Positions 26,610-35,874 of a stretch of DNA of 64,000 nucleotides are shown here, piece by piece (positions within the stretch are counted from its first letter, which is position 1; the number at the start of each line of letters is the position of its first letter). The notes below the pieces were generated by a model. The model was not told the origin of the DNA. It saw only the letters and a program-made list of their open reading frames with translations, and did not search any database. Made by a program: the position numbers and the translations under genes. Origin of the DNA: DASSSQ01 sp963839285 (GTDB lineage Bacteria; Actinomycetota; Thermoleophilia; Gaiellales; Gaiellaceae); NCBI GenBank assembly GCA_963839285.1, contig CAWIUN010000020.1, positions 924,449 through 988,448 on the forward strand, read 5' to 3'.

Positions 26610-27451
26610 ACCGCCTCCATCGCGATCGCGTCGCGCACCGGGCAGACGACCTCGCAGATGCCGCAGCCCTTGCAGTAGAGGTAGTCGATCGTGATCGTCC
26701 CGTCGCTGCGCGAGATCGCGCCTTCCGGGCAGAAGGGCGCGCAGACGGCGCAGGCCGTGCAGGCCTCCGCGAGCACCGGCCGGTCGAGCGACCAGGAGCC
26801 CGTGTGGTTGGCGCGCGAGTCGGTCGTGCTGACCGGGAAGAGCGGCGTCGGCCGCCGGGCCGGAGCAGGGTCGAGCGCGACCGCGAGCGGCGCGTCGGCC
26901 GCGAGCGGGCGCTGGCGCCTGCAGCGGGCGTGGCCCTCGCGCGCGGCGAGCACGTTGGCGCCCGCGCGGCCGCCGAGGCGCGCCGTCACCGCCTGCTCGA
27001 GGAAGGGGAGCCCGTCCGGGAGCAGCAGCCTGACGCAGGCGCCCAGCACGGCGACGTTGCCCATCGGCCGGCCCTCCGAGGAGAGGACGCCGCGGTCGCG
27101 GGCGATCCGCGAGGCCGGCACGCGCGCGAGCTCGAAGGGCCCGGCGTGCGGGAAGCGCGTCTCCCGGTTGAGCAGGACGAGCCCGCCGGGGCGGACGGCG
27201 TCGAGCGCCTGCTGCGAGGGCGGCGACGGCGAGAGGACGACGAGCACGTCGCAGTCGCGGACGCGGTAGCGGCGGTGGATCGGCGCCTCGTCCCAGCGCA
27301 GGAACGCCGAGATCGGCGCGCCGCGGCGCTCGGCCTTGAACTCGGGGAAGCTCTGCGCCCAGAAGCCCGCGCGGGCGAAGGTGTCGGCGAGGATCTGCGA
27401 GGCGAGCACGACGCCTTCGCCGCCGCGGCCGACGATCAGCATCTCCTTCAC
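26606..27451 (-). CDS. 2-oxoacid:ferredoxin oxidoreductase fused gamma-delta subunit
   Basis: 281 residues from a GTG (VKEMLIVGRGGEGVVLASQI). Residues 1-180 are the gamma domain with the GRGGEGVVLASQ CoA/TPP-interface motif and FPEFKAERRGAPISAFLR. The C-terminal 80 residues are the delta ferredoxin domain with two 4Fe-4S clusters (CTACAVCAPFCPEGAI and CKGCGICEVVCPVRDAI). Fusion of gamma and delta is common in VOR/KOR-type enzymes and allows transfer of electrons from the TPP site to ferredoxin. First gene of the leftward gamma-delta, alpha, beta operon, with ATGA and 2-base junctions. Confidence 0.87.
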   Translation of the reverse strand: MKEMLIVGRGGEGVVLASQILADTFARAGFWAQSFPEFKAERRGAPISAFLRWDEAPIHRRYRVRDCDVLVVLSPSPPSQQALDAVRPGGLVLLNRETRFPHAGPFELARVPASRIARDRGVLSSEGRPMGNVAVLGACVRLLLPDGLPFLEQAVTARLGGRAGANVLAAREGHARCRRQRPLAADAPLAVALDPAPARRPTPLFPVSTTDSRANHTGSWSLDRPVLAEACTACAVCAPFCPEGAISRSDGTITIDYLYCKGCGICEVVCPVRDAIAMEAV

Positions 27452-27557
27452 GCGCCCATCGTCGGCGCCCCGCCGCGACCGGGCATCGGTGAGGCCACTG
27501 ACGGCCGCGCGGGGTTTCCGCGGCCCGGCCCCGCGCCGGCCTCGCCCGCGCCGGCGC

Positions 27558-29153
27558 TCAGCCCAGAGCCGGCGCCGCGCCCGTGTCCGCGGCCGGCGCC
27601 GCCTGCTCGTCCGCGCTCGGCGGGACCGCACCGTCCCCGACGGCGACCGCCAGCGTGGCGAGACCGGAGAAGTCGGCGGTGTCGAACTCCTGGATCGCCC
27701 GCACCTGCTGCTGCAGGACGTCGATCTGGGCCTTCGCGGCGGCGACCTCGTCCTCGCTCTGGAACTGGCGGAGCGTCAGCGGGGTCGTCAGGTGGTAGCG
27801 GGCGAGCGCCGTCTTGAGCGAGTGGCTCTCGAGGATCATCTTGAACACGGCCAGGTTGGTCAGGTTCTGCTGCAGGTCGCGGATCGGCTTCGAGAAGAAG
27901 GCGGAGACGAGCTGGATCAGGCCGATCCCTCCCGTCACCGCGGTCACCTTCCAGCTGAACGTGTCGGGCCGGAACGCGTTCAGCATCGAGAACAGCAGGG
28001 TCACCGACAGGAAGAGCCCGCCGAAGACGATCAGGAACGTGTTCGCCTGCTTGATCCGCTCGTAGACCTCGAGGGAGCGCCGCTCCGTCAGGGCGAGGTA
28101 CTGGTTCAGCTTCTCGTCCTGGAACGAGAGCACGTTCTGCTTGTCCTGGATGTAGCCGCGGTAGCGGGCGAAGCTGAGGCGCGCGACCACGTGCTCCTCG
28201 TCGACGAGCGGCGGCAGCGTCCCGAGATAGCCGGCCAGGTGGTTGACGCCGTGGACGACGTCGACGCCGAGCACCCGGGTCGAGTAGTCGAGGGCGGCGA
28301 GGTGGCGCTCGAGCGACTGGGAGGCCGTGAAGGTGTCGGAGATCGCCAGGTTCGGGAGCTCGTACTGCGTGCGCAGGCCGACGAGCAGCGTCTGCACCTT
28401 GATGTCGGTGTAGACGCCGATCACCGCGACGTAGACGCCGCGCTCGATCCGCGGCTCCTCCTCGGAGTCGACCGAGCGCGCGAGCCGGTGGATGGCGCCG
28501 AAGCCGCCCTCGCGGAGCTGCCGCCGCATCTGCTCGAGGTCCTCGTCGCTTCCCTGCACCACGACGTCGAGCACGTCCTCGAGCTCCGACGCGCGCAGCT
28601 TCCGCTGACCCCCGCGCAGCTCCGACCGCGGCCTGAAGTCGAACGCGGAGTCGCTGCGCAGGTGGTAGACGCGGAGCGCGCCGACCTCCGCGTAGTCGTC
28701 CGTCGCGGCGGTGCCGGTCGGGTCGAGGTACTGCGCGACCCCCTCGAGGTACTCCGCGCCCCACGTGCCCTGCTCGCAGTGGGGGCCGAACGAGCGGCGT
28801 TCACGGTCGTACTCCGACCCCGGGACGTGCCAGTCGCGCAGGTTGACGAGGTGCAGGACCGGCAGGCTCGCGTCTGCGAGCCTCGGCTGCACGAGCGCCC
28901 GGAGGAGGATGCCGAGCGGGCCGTTCGCGATCGCCTGCGCCCGTGCCTTGTCCGGCTTGTTCCCGCCGGCGCGGAGGTCGAAGTCGGCGTGGCCGAGCAG
29001 CATCTGCGGGACGACGGTGTCCGGCAGCCGCAGGGTGCACTGCGTGTTCAGGAAGAGGTCGTTCTGCAGGCACTCGGTGACGAGGACGAAGCGCGGGGCT
29101 TCCTCGCCGTCGCGCGTCGCGCTCCGGACGGCTGCAGGCTCGTCCGCGTTCAT
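27558..29153 (-). CDS. Isochorismatase-fold pseudoenzyme with two membrane helices
   Basis: 531 residues, intact. Residues 20-300 follow the isochorismatase/cysteine hydrolase fold: FVLVTECLQNDLF, then NLRDWHVPGSEYDRERRSFG, HCEQGTWGAEY (the HC..GT signature, 125-130), DSAFDF and IGVYTDIKVQTLLVGL (246-260). But the nucleophile Cys expected in the last motif is Lys252, the triad Asp at 27 is Glu and the Lys position looks like Arg, so catalysis is unlikely. Two membrane helices follow (about 372-393 and 402-421) with a cytoplasmic tail of about 110 residues. A GGAGGTC ribosome binding site precedes the ATG. A sensor or structural role is inferred. Confidence 0.7.
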   Translation of the reverse strand: MNADEPAAVRSATRDGEEAPRFVLVTECLQNDLFLNTQCTLRLPDTVVPQMLLGHADFDLRAGGNKPDKARAQAIANGPLGILLRALVQPRLADASLPVLHLVNLRDWHVPGSEYDRERRSFGPHCEQGTWGAEYLEGVAQYLDPTGTAATDDYAEVGALRVYHLRSDSAFDFRPRSELRGGQRKLRASELEDVLDVVVQGSDEDLEQMRRQLREGGFGAIHRLARSVDSEEEPRIERGVYVAVIGVYTDIKVQTLLVGLRTQYELPNLAISDTFTASQSLERHLAALDYSTRVLGVDVVHGVNHLAGYLGTLPPLVDEEHVVARLSFARYRGYIQDKQNVLSFQDEKLNQYLALTERRSLEVYERIKQANTFLIVFGGLFLSVTLLFSMLNAFRPDTFSWKVTAVTGGIGLIQLVSAFFSKPIRDLQQNLTNLAVFKMILESHSLKTALARYHLTTPLTLRQFQSEDEVAAAKAQIDVLQQQVRAIQEFDTADFSGLATLAVAVGDGAVPPSADEQAAPAADTGAAPALG

Positions 29154-29233
29154 CCTCGACCTCCGCTCTGCCGCAGCTCGCTCGTGTCCGGCGAACGCTA
29201 TCCGGTTCCGGGACGGGTGCCAACCCGCCGTCC

Positions 29234-30115
29234 CTAGGGCACGAGCGCCGTGACGGGATCGACCGCGGCGCCGCGCACGCGCACCTCGAAATGGAGGTGC
29301 GGGCCGGTCGCGTCCCCCGTGGCGCCGACCCGGCCGACCACGGATCCCTGCGCGAGCGTGTCGCCGAGCCGGACGGCGATCCGCTCGAGGTGCGCGTAGA
29401 GGGTGCGGACACCGTCGCCGTGCGCGACCGTCACGAGCAGCCCCCAGTCGCCGCGGTCGGCGGCCCAGACGACGCGGCCGGCCGCCGCGGCCCGGACGGG
29501 GGCGCCGAACGGCGCCTTCACGTCGATCCCGGCGTGGAAGCGGTTGCCCCGCGGGCCGAAGGCATCGCCGAGCTCGCCGGCCACCGGCCAGGCGAGCCGT
29601 CGCGGGGCCTCCACGGGCGGGCGCCGGAGCGCGGCGAGCGTGCCCGGCCCGACGCGTCCGTCCGGGACGAGGCCCGCGAACCGCTGGAACCGTCGGACCG
29701 CGTTCTCGAGGCCTTCGCCGAAGCTCCCGTCGAACGCGCCGGAGGGAAAGCCGGCCCAGGCGAGCGCGAACTGGAGCTCCGCCACGTCCCAGCCGTGGTC
29801 GCGACGGTGCAGGACGCGCCGGCCGAGCCGGTCCCGAGCGGACGCGCCGAGCGCCCGGAGCGTCCTCGGGCCGGCGATCCCGTCCGGCACGAGCCGATGC
29901 CGCGCCTGGAACCGCCGCACGGCGTCGGTCGTCGCCCGGCCGACGACGCCGTCGACCGTCCCGGTGTAGACGCCGTCGCGTGCGAGCGCGACCTGGAGCG
30001 CCGCGACGCTGGGGCTGCCGGCCGCCGAGGCGGGCGGCGCCGGCGACAGCGCCCCGGCGAGCACCACGGCGGCGACGAGCGGGAGGGTCGACGCGGTGCC
30101 GCCCCCGGCCCTCAT
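29234..30115 (-). CDS. Secreted M23 endopeptidase with two peptidoglycan-binding domains
   Basis: 293 residues: signal peptide, then two PG_binding_1 domains (VAALQVALARDGVYTGTVDG and VAELQFALAWAGFPSGAFDG), then an M23 lysostaphin-type peptidase with zinc-ligand motifs HAGIDVKAPFG (H-x3-D) and HLHFEV. The His in VTVAHGDGVRTLYAHL completes the site. It should cut peptide cross-links in the wall. The ATG overlaps the stop of the sortase gene (ATGA), so the two are co-translated, suggesting wall remodelling during attachment of surface proteins. Confidence 0.85.
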   Translation of the reverse strand: MRAGGGTASTLPLVAAVVLAGALSPAPPASAAGSPSVAALQVALARDGVYTGTVDGVVGRATTDAVRRFQARHRLVPDGIAGPRTLRALGASARDRLGRRVLHRRDHGWDVAELQFALAWAGFPSGAFDGSFGEGLENAVRRFQRFAGLVPDGRVGPGTLAALRRPPVEAPRRLAWPVAGELGDAFGPRGNRFHAGIDVKAPFGAPVRAAAAGRVVWAADRGDWGLLVTVAHGDGVRTLYAHLERIAVRLGDTLAQGSVVGRVGATGDATGPHLHFEVRVRGAAVDPVTALVP

Positions 30116-32183
30116 CGCTCCGGAAGGGCGGTGACGACGACGTCGTCTCGGTAGTGGCCGGTCGCCTCGTCGAAGGGCCCGCCGCAGGTCACGATCACGA
30201 GGCGCGGGCCGCCCTTGCTCGAGTAGACGGAGGTCGGCAGGTCGCTCTTGCGGTAGCTGCGGACGGCGGTGACGCGGTAGACGACGCTCCCGGCGGACGC
30301 CGTCGAGAGCCGTACCTCGTCCCCGGGCCGGATGCGGTGCAGCGCGAAGAACGCGCCGGCCCCGGCGCCGGCGCTGTCGACGTGCCCGGCGAGCAGGACC
30401 GCCCCGGCCGGATCGCCGGGAAGGGCTCCGTCCCGCCACCAGCCCGTCCGGTGGACGTCGGTCGGGATCCCGAGGACGCCGTGGACGACGTCGATCCCCG
30501 AGGCGGCGACCGGCGCGTCGATCCCGAGCGAGGCGACCGAGATGCGGGTCGGCCGGCGGGCCGCGGCCGCGGCGGCCGGGACGTGCGCGGCGACGTCGCC
30601 GCGTCCCGTGACGATCGCGGGCGCGACGAGCGACGTCTCGGCTGCGACGGCGCACGGCGTCGTCGTCCCGGCGTTCAGCTGCGTGGCCGCGATCCGCTCG
30701 CGAAAGCCGTAGAAGCCGGCCCGGCGAAGGCGGACCTGCGGGGTCCGCACGGTGCCGTCGCCGTGCACCGCGATCACGCGCCTCCAGCGGAGACGGCCGG
30801 GCGTGCAGGCGACGGCGGCCCTCGATCCGAACGGGCCGTACAGCTCGACCTCGACCCGCGCGGGGGTGCTCCCGAGACCGCTGACGTGAAGGACATCTGC
30901 GAGCAGCGACCCGGGACGGACGACCTCGGCGGAGACCCGCGTGGCGATCGCCGGGCGCGCGACCGCGAGCACGGTCTCGGTCGCGCCCCCGCACGGGGTC
31001 GCGGCGGCCACGGTTCCCGGACGCGCGGCGATCGACTCGCGGTAGACGTAGTAGCCGGCCCGCCCGAGCCGCACGGGTGCTGTCGTCGTCGTACCGTCGC
31101 CGGCGGCGACGAACGAGCCCTGCCAGTACGGGGTGCCGGAGCACGAGATCTCCTCCCTGCTTCGCGAACGGCCCCCAGACCTCGACCCGGACGGGGACGC
31201 TCGCGCCGCCGAGCCCGGCGACCGTGACCACGTTGGCGACGTCCGAGCCCGGCGTCGGCTGCGGGCTGCCGATCGCGCCGCCGAGGCTGGGAGCGACGCG
31301 CACGTCCGTCCGCGCGATCTCGAGGGTGACCCGCTGCGACGCAGGCGCGGCCAGACGCTGCCCGTTCGCCCGCGCAGGCTCGACCGTCGGCGCGAGCACC
31401 CGCGGCTCGGTCGAGGCGACCGGACCGCTGCGGACGCGGAGACGCAGCCCGGCCGCCGCGGTCGGGGTCAGCCGGACACGCGCGAGGCCGGCGGCGCTCG
31501 TGCGCGTCTGCGAGCGGCACGCCGCTCGCTCCGCTCGCCGAGAGCGAGAGGCGCACGGAGGGGAGGGCGTGGCCGCGCGCCGAGAGCAGGCGGATCGTCG
31601 CCGTCGCCGGCCGGCCGACGGTGAGCGTGCGGGGCAGCCGCACCTCGATCCGGTAGGGCCCGTGGTCGAGGGCAGACCGCGCGGCGACCGTCCGGAAGAG
31701 CGCCGCGCCCCGCGACCCGAGCACGGCGGGATCGACCTCGCCGGGGCGTCCGTCGCCCATCAGCGAGTGGACGTAGAGCATCACCGCCGCCTGCCGGACC
31801 GGGCTCGTGCTGCGGCCGTAGCGCCAGACGGCGTACGCGAGCCGGCGCCGGCGCTCGGGCGGCACGGCCGCGCCGTCCCTGTTCCGCAGCCCTGCGGACG
31901 GCACGGCGCGGTAGCGGTAGGAGGGCGAGGCGTACCAGAAGCGGAAGTCGAGGCAGAAGGTGTGCGCCGCGCCCGGGACGGCCCCGCGGAAGTCGCCGAA
32001 CCAGCGGGCCCCGTAGCGGTAGCTCCGGTAGAAGCCGACGCCGAGCGTGCCGCAGGTGTCGCGCCCGGCGCGAGAGCAGGGATCGTGCGGGCCCGGGGGC
32101 ACGGCTGCGGGAGCGAGCGACGGTGCGGCGAGGGCCACGAGCGCTCCCGCAGCAGCGGCGGCTGCTGCGCGCGTCGGGGGCAT
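30112..32183 (-). CDS. Multidomain surface protein with C-terminal sortase, two frameshifts
   Basis: About 690 residues. A signal peptide (MPPTRAAAAAAAGALVALAA) precedes a domain with HTFCLDFRFWYASP and SPVRQAAVMLYVH, resembling actinobacterial thioester adhesin domains where a Cys and a Gln form an internal thioester. Then an Ig-like stretch, two repeats of about 105 residues (GLGGASVPVRVEVWGPF and GLGSTPARVEVELYGPF, each with a Cys pair) and a C-terminal class E/F-like sortase: AGHVDSA (His), VIVTCGG (Cys) and HYRDD (Arg). Breaks near 31500 and 31160 need one extra base removed each. A sortase fused to adhesin-type domains is unusual. It is translationally coupled to the M23 gene. Confidence 0.7.
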
Positions 32184-32360
32184 GAAGGCCCTTTCGGCCG
32201 AAGCGCGCCAGTCCCTTCCCTCGCTTCGCCCCGCAGCCGGGCCCCGGGCGGCGCCGCCGGACTCTGCGGTCACGAGCCGGAAGCCGAAGCCGCGGGCGGC
32301 TACTCGACCCTGACTCGGCGCGTGCCGGCTGCCGTCCTTGGAACCGCGTCCGCCGCGACG

Positions 32361-32366
32361 TACGCT
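32361..32366 (+). promoter_or_regulatory. -10-like element before subtilase gene
   Basis: TACGCT ends six bases before the GTG at 32373. No ribosome binding site; consistent with a leaderless transcript. The 189-base region between this gene and the divergent sortase gene holds nothing else that I can support. Confidence 0.45.
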
Positions 32367-32372
32367 TGCGCG

Positions 32373-33218
32373 GTGTCGGAGCCGGAGCCGGAGCGCGAGG
32401 AGATCACGGAGTCGCTGCCGGCCTGGAGCCTGCCCGCCGACGCGGTCGACGGGATCTCGATCTCGCCGGTGTGGCCGGCGGCCGTCACCCGCGACTGGGC
32501 CTGGGGCGGCGCGACGGGCGCCGGCGTCCGCGTCTGCATCCTCGACAGCGGCATCGAGGCCGGCCATCCGCAGGTCGGGCGGGTCGACGGCGCGGTCGCC
32601 GTCGCCGTCAGCGGCGACGAGAGCACCGTCGTCGACGACACGGTCGGCGACGAGTGCGGGCACGGAACCGCGTGCGCCGGCATCGTGCGCGCGTTCGCGC
32701 CCGAGTGCGAGCTCTGGAGCGTGCGCGTCCTCGGCGCCGGGTTCACGGGCTCGGGCCCCGCGCTTCTGGAAGGCCTGCGCTGGGCGGTCGGCGAGGGCTT
32801 CGACGTGATCAACATGAGCCTCTCGACGACGAAGCGGCAGTTCTCGTCGATCCTGCACGAGCTCGCCGACCGCGCGTACTTCGGGCGGACGACGCTGGTC
32901 GCGTCCGCGCACAACCTCCCGGTCGAGAGCTATCCGTGGCGGTTCTCGTCGGTCATCTCGGTCGGCAGCCACGACGCCCCCGATCCGTTCGTCTTCTACG
33001 CCAACCCGGAGCCGCCGGTCGAGTTCTTCGCCCGCGGCGCGAACGTTCCGGTCGCCTGGCTCGGCGGCTCGACGCTGCGCTCGAGCGGCAACAGCTTCGC
33101 GACGCCGCACATCAGCGGGATCTGCGCGCTGATCCGGTCGAAGCACCCCGACCTGACGCCCTTTCAGCTCAAGAACGTCCTCTACCTGACAGCTTCGAAC
33201 GCCGGAGGAAGCGCATGA
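32373..33218 (+). CDS. S8 family (subtilisin-like) serine protease
   Basis: 281 residues with the full triad: Asp in VCILDSGIEAGHP, His in GHGTACAGI and Ser in GNSFATPHISG; the oxyanion Asn lies in VASAHN. There is no signal peptide or prodomain, only an acidic 40-residue N-terminus, so a cytoplasmic, short subtilase is predicted. Its TGA overlaps the ATG of a GAF-domain gene (ATGA) with a GGAGGAAG ribosome binding site inside the protease 3' end. Coupling of a protease to a GAF sensor suggests controlled intracellular proteolysis, which is inference. Confidence 0.82.
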   Translation: MSEPEPEREEITESLPAWSLPADAVDGISISPVWPAAVTRDWAWGGATGAGVRVCILDSGIEAGHPQVGRVDGAVAVAVSGDESTVVDDTVGDECGHGTACAGIVRAFAPECELWSVRVLGAGFTGSGPALLEGLRWAVGEGFDVINMSLSTTKRQFSSILHELADRAYFGRTTLVASAHNLPVESYPWRFSSVISVGSHDAPDPFVFYANPEPPVEFFARGANVPVAWLGGSTLRSSGNSFATPHISGICALIRSKHPDLTPFQLKNVLYLTASNAGGSA

Positions 33219-33850
33219 CGCAGGACCTGCAGGCGGCGGTCGCCGCCGGCGTGCTCGCCGCCGAGGAGCAGCATCGCCGGCTGCTCCAGTCGATCGTCGA
33301 GGTCGCGCGCGCGATCTTCGGCGCGAAGGCCTCCTCGATCATGCTTCTCGACGAGGCGAGCGACGAGCTCGTCTTCGAGGCCGTCGCCGGCCAGGGCGAG
33401 GAGTCGCTCGTCGGCACCCGCTTCCCCTCCTCGACCGGGATCGCCGGCTGGGTGCTCGTGACCCGGCAGCCGATCGTGCTCGACGACGTCCAGAACGACC
33501 CGCGCTTCGCGCGCGCCGTCGCGGAGAAGACGGGCTACGTCCCGAGCGGCCTGATGGCGGTGCCGCTCCTGACCGAGGAGCGGGCGCTCGGGGTCCTGCA
33601 GGTGCTGGACCGACCGCAGCGGTCGATGTTCTCGCTGCAGGAGATGGAGCTGCTCGGCCTCTTCGCGTCCCAGGCGGCGGGCGCGCTCGACCTGCTGCAG
33701 GCGGCGCGGCGGGCGCGGGCGGCCCTCGAGGGCGGCGGCGAGCTCGCGGTCCTGGCCCGGGTGGCCGCAGCGCTCGGGGCGCTCGAGGGCGAACGGCGCG
33801 AGGCCGGGCTGCGCCTCCTCGGCGAGCTCGAGCGCGTGCTCGGCCCCTGA
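33215..33850 (+). CDS. GAF-domain protein
   Basis: 211 residues. A short N-terminal helix is followed by a GAF domain (QSIVEVARAIFGAKASSIML, VFEAVAGQGEESLVGTRF, GIAGWVLVTRQPIVLDDVQN, SGLMAVPLLTEERALGVLQV), which binds small ligands such as cyclic nucleotides. The C-terminal 60 residues look helical (ARVAAALGALEGERREAG) and may dimerise. No output domain is fused, so a partner is expected; the protease encoded just upstream and translationally coupled is the obvious candidate. A terminator hairpin follows. Confidence 0.8.
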   Translation: MTQDLQAAVAAGVLAAEEQHRRLLQSIVEVARAIFGAKASSIMLLDEASDELVFEAVAGQGEESLVGTRFPSSTGIAGWVLVTRQPIVLDDVQNDPRFARAVAEKTGYVPSGLMAVPLLTEERALGVLQVLDRPQRSMFSLQEMELLGLFASQAAGALDLLQAARRARAALEGGGELAVLARVAAALGALEGERREAGLRLLGELERVLGP

Positions 33851-33855
33851 AAGGC

Positions 33856-33881
33856 GACGAGGCGGCCGAAGCCGCCTCGTC
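33856..33881 (+). terminator. Hairpin after protease-GAF operon
   Basis: A 10-base perfect stem, GACGAGGCGG, then a CCGAAG loop and the complement. It begins 5 bases after the GAF stop codon. No T-tract. It faces the end of a minus-strand gene, so it may act in both directions. Confidence 0.6.
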
Positions 33882-33901
33882 CGAGCCTCCGTCCGGCGCG
33901 A

Positions 33902-34086
33902 CTAGCTGTCGCTGCCGGCGTGCGAGCTGCGCTCGGTGTCGCCGCCCGCGTGCGAGCCGCGATCGGTGTCGCCGCCGGCGTGCGAGCCGCGATCCATGTC
34001 GGAGCCTGCCCAGCTATGCGCCTCGACGTCGGCGCCGTCGTCCTCGTCCTGCGCCTGCGGGTGAGCTCCTGATCCTTGTCCGACAT
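33902..34086 (-). CDS. Small acidic repeat protein, frameshifted
   Basis: The start MSDKDQEL is preceded by a GGAGG-type site. After a one-base break near 34060 the frame reads PQAQDEDDGADVEAHSWAG then three near-copies of a ten-residue unit (DMDRGSHAGG, DTDRGSHAGG, DTERSSHAGS) and stops, about 60 residues in all. The DDxxDVEAH core is a feature of a class of small acidic actinobacterial proteins of unknown role. At DNA level the repeat has a 30-base period. Whether it is a peptide precursor, a bound regulator or a metal-binding protein is open. Confidence 0.5.
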
Positions 34087-34211
34087 CTCGGTGTCCTCCT
34101 TGATCGCGTGGCGCTCGGTGCGCCTCTCTCGACACACAGGACGGTGCCGCGGACAGAAATCTTCCCACCGACTCTTCCAAATGCAAAGGGCGGCTGCCAT
34201 GCTCGTGCTCG

Positions 34212-35874
34212 ATGGGCACTCTGACACGCCGGCTGGGGGAGTCGGGAGAGGCCTTCGGCGGCGTCTTCCGGAACCCCGACTTGCGTCGCCTGCAGCTCGC
34301 GGCGATCGGCTCGCTGACGGGGCAGAACGCCTACACCGTCGCGCTCGCGGTCTACGCGTTCCGCGAGGGCGGGGCGACCGCGGTCGGCGTGATCATGCTG
34401 ATCCGGATGGCGCCGGCGGCGCTCTTCGCCCCGTTCGTCGCGATCCTCGCCGACCGCTACTCGCGCCGGCGCGTGCTGCTCGCGAGCGACGTCCTCCGGG
34501 CGCTGCTGATGGCGGCGGCGGCCGTCGCGGCGCTCGCGGGCTGGCCGTACGGGGTGGTCTTCGCGATCGCCGGCATCTCGCGGACGGTCGGCACGTCGTT
34601 CCGGCCGGCACAGGCTGCGCTGCTGCCGAAGCTCGCGCGGACGCCGGAGGAGCTGACTGCCGCCAACGTCGTCGCGAGCACGATCGAGAGCGTCGGCATC
34701 TTCGCCGGCCCGGCCCTCGGCGGCATCCTGCTGGCGCTGCTCTCCCCCGGCGCTACCTTCGCCGTCACGGCCGCCACGTACGTCTGGTCGGCGCTGCTGA
34801 TCGTGCGGATCGGCCCCGACGCGCCGCCGTCGCCGTCCCGGGGGGCGCATGCGGGCGCGTGGACGACCGCCTCCGCCGGCTTCCGCACGATCGGCGGCGA
34901 GCCGAAGGTGCGCCTGATCGTCCTCCTCTACTCCGCGCAGACGGTCGTGGCGGGGGCGGTGAGCGTGCTCGTCGTCGTCGCGGCGCTCGACCTGCTCGAC
35001 CTCGGCAACGCCGGCGTCGGCTTCCTCAACTCGGCCGCCGGCGTCGGCGGCATCGTCGGCGCGGCCGTCGTGCTCGCGCTCTCGGCTCGCCGGAAGCTCG
35101 CGGCCGACTTCGGGCTCGGCGTCGCGCTGTTCGGGCTGCCGCTCGTCCTCGATCGGCGCCTGGCCGACGCCGGCGGTCGCGCTCGTCGCGCTCGGGGTGC
35201 TCGGCCTCGGAAACACGCTGACCGACGTGAACGCGCTGACGCTGCTGCAGCGAAACGCACCCGACGAGGTGCTCGCGCGGGTCTTCGGCGTCCTGCAGAG
35301 CGCGCTCGTCGCGACGATGGGCCTCGGCGCGATGCTGGCGCCGCTCCTGATCGCGCTGGTCGGGATCCGGACGGCGCTCGTCGCGTTCGGCCTGCTGCTG
35401 CCGGCGCTCGCGGCCGCCGTCTGGCTGCAGCTGCAGCGGCTCGACCGCGAGGCGCTCGTGCCGGAACGGCGGCTCGAGCTGCTGCGCGAGAACCCGATCT
35501 TCTCCGCCCTGCCGCCCGGCCCGCTCGAGACGCTCGCGCACGCGCTCGTGCCGGTCTCGGTCGCCGCGGGCGCCGAGGTCGTCCGCGAGGGCGAGACCGG
35601 CGACCGCTTCTACCTCGTCGACGACGGCGAGGCCGAGGTGCTCGTCGACGGCGTCGCCGGCCCGCTCGAGGGCGGCTCCTTCGGCGAGATCGCCCTGCTC
35701 CGCGACGTGCCGAGGACGGCGACGGTGCGCGCGGTCACCCCCCTGCGCCTCTTCGCGCTCGACCGGGCCCGCTTCCTCGGCGCCGTCACCGGGTACGAGC
35801 CGGTGCGCGCCGCGGCCGAGGCGGCGGCGGTCGAGCGTCTCGGCGAGGCGGAGGGAGGCACCGTCCCCGCGTGA
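34212..35874 (+). CDS. MFS transporter with C-terminal cyclic-nucleotide-binding-like domain, frameshifted
   Basis: About 553 residues. Twelve hydrophobic helices of the major facilitator type begin at FGGVFRNPDLRRLQLAAIGS, with the loop motif LADRYSRRRVLLASD between helices 2 and 3. The frame breaks near 35155 and resumes with ALVALGVLGLGNTLTDVNAL. After the last helix a cNMP-binding-like beta-roll follows: IFSALPPGPLETLAHALVPV, VVREGETGDRFYLVDDGEAE, GSFGEIALLRDVPRTATVRA with the phosphate-binding FGEIALL...RTATV motif. It may be an efflux pump controlled by a nucleotide. The ATG is 125 bases after the divergent small repeat gene. The stop overlaps the sigma factor start (TGATG). Confidence 0.75.

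Noticed and set aside
33902..34010. CRISPR-like array
   Set aside because: The 30-base units are adjacent without spacers and encode a repeated peptide in frame; this is a coding tandem repeat.
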